Part shown: piece after piece, positions 58,369-64,000 of the stretch
Layout of the letters: each line of letters opens with the position of its first letter
How positions within the stretch are numbered: position 1 is the first letter of the stretch
Source of the DNA: CADEDV01 sp048498035
GTDB lineage: Bacteria > Bacteroidota > Bacteroidia > Chitinophagales > Chitinophagaceae
Length of the DNA: 64,000 nucleotides
Assembly (NCBI GenBank): GCA_048498035.1
Contig: JBEHYT010000019.1
Span: 18,505-82,504 of the forward strand
Direction of reading: 5' to 3'
Notes under the pieces: generated by a model
The model's database searches: none
What the model was told of the DNA's origin: nothing
The model's input: only the letters and a program-made list of their open reading frames with translations
Made by a program: the position numbers and the translations under genes

Positions 58369-59469
58369 TTATTCCCGCGCCACAGCATCCAAATACCTGA
58401 TTTGCAACGGCGGTTCCACCTCCCGACCATCCCGGCTCACATCCACCTGCAACACCAGTTTCAACGAATCCCCATCCGTCACCGCAGCAATCTGCATATT
58501 ATCCAACATCCGGCTTTCCTTCGCCATTGCCAAATGCCCATAAGCCATCGTTCTGTCTTCCAAAACCACCGTAGATACAATTCTCCCCACCGCCCGGTCG
58601 CCGGCATAAATACTCATACCAGGATACAGCACCAACGCCAGCGTGGAGTCCGTTGTATAATCAAACCAATCCTCCTCCCACGTCGCCGATATCTGGCGAG
58701 ACGCAAACCGGATCATCTCCGAATATTGCTGCACTTTGCCATGCTGCGTTTCACAATTCAAATACGGAATATTCCGCTCCCCGCAATACACACTCAACGA
58801 GCCATCGCGCTTCACATTCACATTATCCTGCAATATTGTATTATACCGCTTCGCGGCCAGCCGCTCATATAGCACGCTGTCGGTTGTAAAATAAATATCA
58901 TCATCATCCTGCAAACTATCCGCATACACCTTACGGGCATCCCATTGCCTGTCTGCCCCCGGCAGGTAAGAACTCACCCCAAATTTTCCATCGGTATTAT
59001 TATGCAACGCCACTACGTATTTTGCCGCCGTGGGTATCAGTTTTAGCAAGCGCTGCGCAAAACCATCTACCGCATTGATAGCCGCAGCGCTGGTGGGTCC
59101 CAACTGCCGAAGCGTTTGCCCAATCCCATCCCTTGAAAAGATGCGGTTGGGATCAAACTGGTAATAGCGACCACCCAGTTTGAACCGGATATTCCGCTTG
59201 CGATGGTTGTCGATCCGGATCAGCAACCCGCCTTCTTCTTCCAGCATCCGCGTAGCTGCCTGTACCGATGTCATCTCATCCGCATGCAGGTTGATAAACA
59301 CTTTAGTGCGTTCCGAACCGTATTCCGACACTTTGATCAATACCACCGTTTCGCCAATCCGGTAGGGGACCGTAGTAGTAACGGGCTCAAAATGCCGCGT
59401 GGCACCGCCCGCCGTGGCCGCGGCAGACAGGCCGCAAAAAATTAAAAAAAGAAAGGTCTTCATTTTCAT
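58369..59469 (-). CDS. Secreted M14-like zinc carboxypeptidase/hydrolase-like protein
   Basis: A 366-residue exported protein. The signal covers residues 1-21 (MKMKTFLFLIFCGLSAAATA). The fold pattern is like M14 carboxypeptidases or AstE-type amidohydrolases: H62-A-D-E65 (NLHADEMTS, zinc ligands HxxE), FDPNRIF at 106-112 (the substrate-binding N-R of DxNRxF), H156 (ALHNNTDG, third ligand) and E240 (LNCETQHG, general base). The distances agree with the M14 order. The total length is short for a full carboxypeptidase, and no family name is certain. It probably trims peptides or amide bonds in the periplasm. It is 101 bp past plsX on the same strand. Confidence 0.6.
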   Translation of the reverse strand: MKMKTFLFLIFCGLSAAATAGGATRHFEPVTTTVPYRIGETVVLIKVSEYGSERTKVFINLHADEMTSVQAATRMLEEEGGLLIRIDNHRKRNIRFKLGGRYYQFDPNRIFSRDGIGQTLRQLGPTSAAAINAVDGFAQRLLKLIPTAAKYVVALHNNTDGKFGVSSYLPGADRQWDARKVYADSLQDDDDIYFTTDSVLYERLAAKRYNTILQDNVNVKRDGSLSVYCGERNIPYLNCETQHGKVQQYSEMIRFASRQISATWEEDWFDYTTDSTLALVLYPGMSIYAGDRAVGRIVSTVVLEDRTMAYGHLAMAKESRMLDNMQIAAVTDGDSLKLVLQVDVSRDGREVEPPLQIRYLDAVARE

Positions 59470-59570
59470 ATCTAAAAACGAAAATTAACCAATCACACCA
59501 CTTCCGCCAATACCCGAATGGCGGTATCCTTAAAATCTGTTATGAATTGGGCAATCACAGGCCCGGATCG

Positions 59571-60503
59571 TTATTGCAACGCTTCTTTCATGCGTTCAAG
59601 TACCTGGCTGCTGATCATTTTTTCAGCCACACGGATCATATTCGCAAAAGCGCGGCCCTGGGAAATACCATGACCGATAATAACAGGCTTGGCTACGCCC
59701 AAAACAGGCGTGCCGCCATAATTTTCGAAGTTAAACCGCTCAAAATAAGGATGATGAACGCCCTGGCGGTGCGCAATCTCATACAGCGACTCCGCCAATT
59801 TCAGGATAATGTTGCCGGTAAATCCTTCACACACCATCACATCGGCTTTGTCTACCAGCACATCCCGGCCTTCCACATTACCGATAAAATTAATTTGTTT
59901 GTTTTCTTTGAGCAGGGGATAGGTGGCCTGGGCCAACAGGTTGCCCTTGCCTTCTTCTTCACCCACATTCATCAGTCCCACCTTAGGCTGATCAATCCCC
60001 AGCACCAGCTGGGCATATACAGCACCCATTACAGCAAATTGGTTAAGCTGTTCAGGCTTGCAATCGGCATTGAGTCCTACGTCAAGCAGCAGGCCAGTAC
60101 CGCCAGATTCTTTGGGAATAATAGTGGAAATAGTGGGTCGCAACACGCCTTCCAGGGCTTTGATGCTAAACAGGGCGCCTACTAACATGGCGCCGGTGTT
60201 TCCGGCGCTGATAAATGCATCTGTTTTTCCGGAAGCCAGCAGGTGAAAACCTACGGAAATAGAGGAGTTGGGTTTTTCCTTCAGCGCCCGCGTGGGATGT
60301 TCCTGCATGCCAATTACATCAGGAGCATGTACAATGTGCACACGACCGGCGGGCAGGCCTTCCCGGGCCACCAGTGGGCCCACAGCCTGCTCGTCGCCTA
60401 CCAGGGTAAGACTGGCGGCGCCCGCTTCAAGGTATTCTTTCGCACCTTTTATCGCTTCAAGGGGGGCAAAATCGCCGCCCATTACGTCGATTCCGATATT
60501 CAT
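59571..60503 (-). CDS. plsX: Phosphate acyltransferase PlsX
   Basis: A 310-residue peripheral membrane enzyme that makes acyl-phosphate from acyl-ACP for phospholipid synthesis. Visible are MNIGIDVMGGDFAPLEAI at the N-terminus, GNTGAMLVGALF in the middle, the LLDVGLNADCKPE segment, and NVEGRDVLVDKADVMVCEGFTGNIILKLAESL, the family hallmark. The length is normal. It is third in the yceD-rpmF-plsX operon, 103 bp after rpmF. fabH, which follows in many bacteria, is not here. Confidence 0.95.
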   Translation of the reverse strand: MNIGIDVMGGDFAPLEAIKGAKEYLEAGAASLTLVGDEQAVGPLVAREGLPAGRVHIVHAPDVIGMQEHPTRALKEKPNSSISVGFHLLASGKTDAFISAGNTGAMLVGALFSIKALEGVLRPTISTIIPKESGGTGLLLDVGLNADCKPEQLNQFAVMGAVYAQLVLGIDQPKVGLMNVGEEEGKGNLLAQATYPLLKENKQINFIGNVEGRDVLVDKADVMVCEGFTGNIILKLAESLYEIAHRQGVHHPYFERFNFENYGGTPVLGVAKPVIIGHGISQGRAFANMIRVAEKMISSQVLERMKEALQ

Positions 60504-60606
60504 ACCAGCTTTGGGAAAAATTAAAATTCCAAATTACACTGCCAAAGATACTTCAGCAATGCATTTGGAATTTAGTATTTTATGAAACGCCGTTCCGGCG
60601 CTGCAC

Positions 60607-60801
60607 TTACTTCTTAACGGGTGACTGCTCAGCCACTACTTTACCCTTGTAGTAAAGTTTGCCTTCGCTCACGTGCGCACGGTGACGTACATGTGTTTCG
60701 CCAGTAGCGGTATCAGTTGTCAATGTTGCAGAAGTAGCTTTATAGTGCGTTCTGCGCTTTGCACTTCTTTGCTGACTGTGTCTGCGTTTCGGATTTGGCA
60801 T
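60607..60801 (-). CDS. rpmF: 50S ribosomal protein L32
   Basis: A 64-residue basic protein with the L32 N-terminus MPNPKRRHSQQRSAKRRTHY and the central HVRHRAHVSEGKLYYKGKVV. The zinc-binding cysteine pairs of some L32 proteins are absent (C-minus form). It sits in the conserved yceD-rpmF-plsX order. Confidence 0.96.
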   Translation of the reverse strand: MPNPKRRHSQQRSAKRRTHYKATSATLTTDTATGETHVRHRAHVSEGKLYYKGKVVAEQSPVKK

Positions 60802-60832
60802 AACTCAAATATTAAAGTTCTTAAAAAGCGAT

Positions 60833-61384
60833 TTAATTGTCCAAATTTTTAAATTTCTCCAGGCCTTTCCAGATCGGGTTGTCGTCCGGTCCCTTTTTCT
60901 CTTCCGGTTCCATTTTCTTCAACATGTCTTTCGCCGCCTTGTTGCAGTGCGGACCATCCATATTTTCCAACCCGCAATCCCGTTGCATAGGGATGCTGAG
61001 GTTGATAAATTCATAGATCCAGTTGGCAACATCCAGGTGGCTTTCATTGCGGCCGATATAATAAACGTCAGGGTCATCTTCCTGGTCGTTCATCAGTTCC
61101 GGCTCTTCCACCATTTTCACTGTGATCTTAAATTCGTCCCACAGCTCAAAGGGAAGATCATTATTGCAACGATCGCATGTCAGTTCCAGTGATCCGCCCA
61201 CTTCAAAGCGAAGCATCATGAAACCGGTATTCTTTTCCAGGTGCAGCTTTACATTCGCGGTACAATTGCGAAAGTCCTGCTGCTGGAAAGGCTCAAAGAA
61301 CTTGTCGGTGATCTCATAGTTGAACGCATGAACCCCGGGTTTCAGGCCCACAAAAGCTATCTCAAAGTCCCGTCGGTGCCCCAT
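60833..61384 (-). CDS. YceD/DUF177 family protein
   Basis: A 183-residue cytoplasmic protein of the YceD/DUF177 family that precedes rpmF in most bacteria and is linked to 23S rRNA or ribosome assembly. The N-terminal beta region (DFEIAFVGLKPGVHAFNYEITDKFFEP), a zinc-finger-like pair LTCDRCNNDLPF (~85) with a later CNK, and the acidic EEPELMNDQEDDPDVYYIGRNE segment are typical. It is first in the operon with rpmF and plsX. A TACCTTTG -7 box (61417-61424) lies 32 nt upstream of the ATG. Confidence 0.88.
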   Translation of the reverse strand: MGHRRDFEIAFVGLKPGVHAFNYEITDKFFEPFQQQDFRNCTANVKLHLEKNTGFMMLRFEVGGSLELTCDRCNNDLPFELWDEFKITVKMVEEPELMNDQEDDPDVYYIGRNESHLDVANWIYEFINLSIPMQRDCGLENMDGPHCNKAAKDMLKKMEPEEKKGPDDNPIWKGLEKFKNLDN

Positions 61385-61416
61385 GGATCAACTTTTTAAA
61401 TCGAAAATTCGGGAGG

Positions 61417-61424
61417 CAAAGGTA
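61417..61424 (-). promoter_or_regulatory. Putative -7 box (TACCTTTG) for the yceD-rpmF-plsX operon
   Basis: Exact TAnnTTTG on the minus strand, 32 nt before ATG 61384. Confidence 0.5.
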
Positions 61425-61558
61425 AGGTATTTTCCGCAAAAAATGGGGTGATTTTCAATTATTTTCAGGATTCATGCTTAACTTAATCCCCTGATTCTGA
61501 ACCCCATTAAAAAAGTACCGGTTTGCAAAAATTCCTTTCCAGGCTTTTTACCCGGCTG

Positions 61559-62635
61559 ATGAAAAGCTGGAGCTGGGTATTGCTGATTGTTCTTACCATT
61601 GCCATTAAATGGATTTCCCTGTATCCTGGCTGGGTAGAGCGAAATTACACCTATGGCCTGTACCCGCTTATTTCCCGCTCGCAACGCTTCCTTTTTGGGT
61701 GGATCCCGTTCAGCATTGGCGACCTGTTTTATGGCTTCCTAATTGTAGTGCTGGTTTTCCGGTTATCGCGTTTTTTCTGGTTGCTGTTCAAGCGGAGGCT
61801 CAACCGCCGCTATTTTATCCGCGGTAGCCAGCAACTCATCTTCCTTTTCCTGTTGGTATACGTTTTCTTCAACCTGCTCTGGGCGCTCAATTACAATCGG
61901 CTCGGCATCTCCTACCAGTTATCCATGCGGGTGCAGCGTTATTCTACCGGTGACCTGGATACGCTCACCCGATTGCTGGAAAGCCGGTTAAATTATTATG
62001 CTGATTTTGTAACACAGCAGCAGCGCGATTCATTTAACCGCAAACCCTTGCTTTTCCGCGAAGCGCGAATTGCCTACGGCATCGCCGCAAAAAAATATCC
62101 ATTCCTGTACTACCCGCCACATTCGGTAAAGCCGTCGATCTTCAGTTATGCCGGTAATTATCTCGGTTTCCAGGGCTATTACAATCCATTCTCCGGCGAA
62201 GCGCAGGTGAATACAACAATCCCACGGGTATGGGAACCCTTTGTTACGGCCCATGAAATGGCCCATCAACTGGGCTATGCCAAAGAGAATGAGGCCAATT
62301 TTGTCGGTTTTCTCGCTTCGCGCGAAGGTGGCTCCAGCGTACTGAAATACTCGATGTATTTTGATATGTACAATTATGCGATTGCCGAATATTTTCAACG
62401 CGATTCCTCCGCTGCGCGAATATTGCTGAATCAATTGCATCCACAGGTACAACGGGACCGCCAGGAATGCGGCCGGTTTCTACGCAAGTACCAGAACCCA
62501 ATGGAAGGCGCCATCATGTGGGCCTACGGCCATTACCTAAAGGCCAATAACCAGCCCGGCGGAAAAAATACCTACAATGAAGTGGTGGCCTGGCTAATTG
62601 CCTACTACAAGAAGTTTGGAAAAGACGCGCTTTAA
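61559..62635 (+). CDS. DUF3810 family membrane protein, metallopeptidase-like
   Basis: A protein of 358 residues from ATG 61559 (MKSWSWVLLIVLTIAIKW); the frame is open to a TTG at 61523. Three N-terminal hydrophobic helices (~5-22, 50-70, 82-105) are followed by a soluble domain with the zinc-peptidase motif H-E-M-A-H (VTAHEMAHQLGYAKENEANFVGF) at ~240 and a downstream Glu (ENEAN) as third ligand, a gluzincin-like arrangement. DUF3810 is a Bacteroidota-specific family of unknown substrate. The stop overlaps the convergent phosphopantetheinyl transferase gene by 4 nt. Confidence 0.82.
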   Translation: MKSWSWVLLIVLTIAIKWISLYPGWVERNYTYGLYPLISRSQRFLFGWIPFSIGDLFYGFLIVVLVFRLSRFFWLLFKRRLNRRYFIRGSQQLIFLFLLVYVFFNLLWALNYNRLGISYQLSMRVQRYSTGDLDTLTRLLESRLNYYADFVTQQQRDSFNRKPLLFREARIAYGIAAKKYPFLYYPPHSVKPSIFSYAGNYLGFQGYYNPFSGEAQVNTTIPRVWEPFVTAHEMAHQLGYAKENEANFVGFLASREGGSSVLKYSMYFDMYNYAIAEYFQRDSSAARILLNQLHPQVQRDRQECGRFLRKYQNPMEGAIMWAYGHYLKANNQPGGKNTYNEVVAWLIAYYKKFGKDAL

Positions 62636-63243
62636 GAAGATAAGATCCAGGCCAATGCCAGTTTGTCGAACCAGCAATAATGGATCTGCAGATCTGTATT
62701 GGTTTTTGTAAAATAACCATGGATTACGCCAGTCGCTTCATCAGGTTTGCTCAATTGAATATGTTCCCGGAAATCAACCAGTCCTTCACCAAACCATTTA
62801 AACACCGCTTCCTTCGCGCTCCAGAGCAGGGTAGCCTGCTCCAGTTCCTGCCCCGGTGATAAAAACGCGATCTCTGCCGATGAAAGAAATTTGGGAACAA
62901 GTCGGCCTACGAGCGGTTTCACCTGTTCGATATCAATGCCCACCCGGCTGCTGCTGCTAACAATGGCGGCGGCATAATCACCACAATGCGAAATGGAAAA
63001 ATGATAGGCTTCATTGGCCAGGAAGGGGCGACGTGTATCCGCCACGCGAATCAGGTCATACGGAAAACCCGGCACCAAAAAACGAAGCAGGAAACGCCCG
63101 GTGAGATGCTGGAGGCGCTTGTGCGGGTGGGTTACATCCCGGTGCAGCGGCACCTGTCCCCGGAAAAAAGATTCCGGTTCTTCAATTTTCCAAACGCCCA
63201 GCCGGGTTGTTTCGTTGATTTGATGTTGAAAAAAAACGGGCAT
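62632..63243 (-). CDS. 4'-phosphopantetheinyl transferase superfamily protein
   Basis: A 203-residue cytosolic enzyme that transfers 4'-phosphopantetheine from CoA to carrier proteins. The N-terminal half ends with FSISHCGDYAAAIV and RVGIDIEQVKPLVGRL (the G-I-D-I/V-E metal-binding motif); later WSAKEAVFKWFGEGLVDF (the W-x-x-K-E-A motif). The length and motifs match the Sfp/AcpT-type superfamily. It is convergent with the DUF3810 gene and divergent from dcd. Confidence 0.92.
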   Translation of the reverse strand: MPVFFQHQINETTRLGVWKIEEPESFFRGQVPLHRDVTHPHKRLQHLTGRFLLRFLVPGFPYDLIRVADTRRPFLANEAYHFSISHCGDYAAAIVSSSSRVGIDIEQVKPLVGRLVPKFLSSAEIAFLSPGQELEQATLLWSAKEAVFKWFGEGLVDFREHIQLSKPDEATGVIHGYFTKTNTDLQIHYCWFDKLALAWILSS

Positions 63244-63333
63244 TCCTTCTAATTTCGCCTTTACTTTGCTGAACTATAAAGATAACAAGTAGGAGCTGTA
63301 TGCCCCGTTTGTTCTGATTAAAAAAAACGGACT

Positions 63334-63870
63334 ATGATTCTTTCTGACACACGCATCCTGGAAGAAATTGAGAAGGGGACTATCAAAGTCGATCCTTACA
63401 ACCGGGAATGCCTGGGCAGTAATTCGTATGATGTACACCTGGGAAAGTGGCTTGCCACCTATCGTGACCATATCCTGGATGCCAAACGCCACAATGAAAT
63501 TGAATATTTTGAAATCCCAGAAGAAGGATTTGTATTATACCCACATATTTTCTATCTCGGCGTTACGCTGGAGTATACAGAAACGCATGCCCATGTTCCT
63601 TTCTTGGAAGGGAAATCTTCAACCGGCAGGCTTGGTATTGATATTCACGCTACGGCGGGCAAAGGCGATGTTGGCTTTTGCGGCCACTGGACGCTGGAGA
63701 TCTCCGTAAAGCAACCCGTGAAAGTGTACAAGGGAATGCCTGTTGGACAATTGATCTATTTCCCCGTAGAGGGTGAAATTGAAATCAAATACAACCAGAA
63801 GAAAAACGCGAAATACAGCGGTCAACCAGACAAACCGATTGAGAGCATGATGTGGAAGAACAAGTTTTAG
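63334..63870 (+). CDS. dcd: dCTP deaminase
   Basis: A 178-residue enzyme that deaminates dCTP to dUTP for thymidylate synthesis. The conserved core is HVPFLEGKSSTGRLGIDIHATAGKGDVGFCGHWTLEISV (given in outline), with the catalytic Glu (E in WTLEIS) and the SSTGR/ATAG nucleotide-binding loops; the C-terminal MPVGQLIYFPVEGEIEIKYNQ is typical. The length is normal for Bacteroidota. It is divergent from the phosphopantetheinyl transferase gene. Confidence 0.95.
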   Translation: MILSDTRILEEIEKGTIKVDPYNRECLGSNSYDVHLGKWLATYRDHILDAKRHNEIEYFEIPEEGFVLYPHIFYLGVTLEYTETHAHVPFLEGKSSTGRLGIDIHATAGKGDVGFCGHWTLEISVKQPVKVYKGMPVGQLIYFPVEGEIEIKYNQKKNAKYSGQPDKPIESMMWKNKF

Positions 63871-64000
63871 AACAATGTGCTAATTAATTCTATAATTCGG
63901 CAATCACTGTTGTCCGGTAAAAGTCAGGTTTGATTTTACTGGGGTTGACAATGATTAAGTTAGGGGTTTTAGAGGCGCTATTTTAGTAGGGTAGCCCCCT
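63871..64000. repeat. Intergenic end with a partial ATTCG repeat
   Basis: GTGCTAATTAATTCTATAATTCGGCAATC (split words) at 63878-63906 repeats the opening of the tract at 1621-1650. The rest to the window edge shows no gene. Confidence 0.6.

Overview
This 64 kb window comes from a member of the phylum Bacteroidota, most likely the family Chitinophagaceae. Reasons: a type IX secretion (T9SS) type A C-terminal sorting domain and a gliding-motility (type B) C-terminal domain are both present; there are Bacteroidota-typical families (DUF2723/TMEM260-like, DUF3810, spondin-domain lipoproteins, TPR histidine kinases); and many genes are preceded by TAnnTTTG -7 boxes. The best promoter is a TTTG-20 bp-TATTTTTG site in front of tRNA-Lys. 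Base composition is moderate in GC, except for AT-richer stretches around 52-58 kb. The species cannot be named from the sequence alone.

Layout. 0-15 kb is mostly housekeeping: the end of priA, murB, a MoxR-like ATPase/VWA pair, a 1263-residue DUF2723 membrane protein, a SAM hydrolase, an SDR enzyme, a HipA-like kinase with DUF3037, a GAF protein with a decayed histidine-kinase end, and a Na+/H+ antiporter. 15-23 kb holds a LysR regulator with a YeiH-type carrier, a hydrolase, an AraC regulator, a cupin and katG with an OxyR-like site and a strong leader hairpin. 23-28 kb holds secreted proteins, a NdpA-like nucleoid protein and two dispersed repeat families. 28-40 kb is a stress and metal block: a NicO-like protein with a P1B-type ATPase, an eRF1-like (baeRF/Balon-like) protein with a phospholipase D enzyme, a universal stress protein with a 54-residue membrane protein, a divergent pyrophosphatase, DUF421, an FAD/Rieske oxidoreductase, a lipoprotein and a Cys-rich copper-storage-like protein. 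40-52 kb holds a gliding-type surface protein, an OmpR/EnvZ-type two-component pair facing a spondin lipoprotein, a peroxiredoxin-like protein, a TPR histidine kinase without its own regulator, and a secreted protein coupled to a neprosin-type glutamic peptidase.

52-58 kb is an accessory island on the 3' side of tRNA-Lys(UUU). It has three 32-bp direct repeats, a small unknown gene, a PstI/BsuBI-type restriction-modification pair, AT-rich orphan genes, the frameshifted N-terminus of a type I restriction subunit (HsdR), and a protein resembling an immunity factor. Beyond the tRNA the window returns to core genes: an M14-like peptidase, the yceD-rpmF-plsX operon, DUF3810, a 4'-phosphopantetheinyl transferase and dCTP deaminase.

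The most unusual items are the full-length plant-like neprosin with both presumed catalytic glutamates, the eRF1-like putative ribosome-hibernation factor at the head of a stress gene block, the iterons beside a restriction island with an HsdR relic, and two families of intergenic repeats. No CRISPR array, insertion sequence, rRNA or origin was seen.
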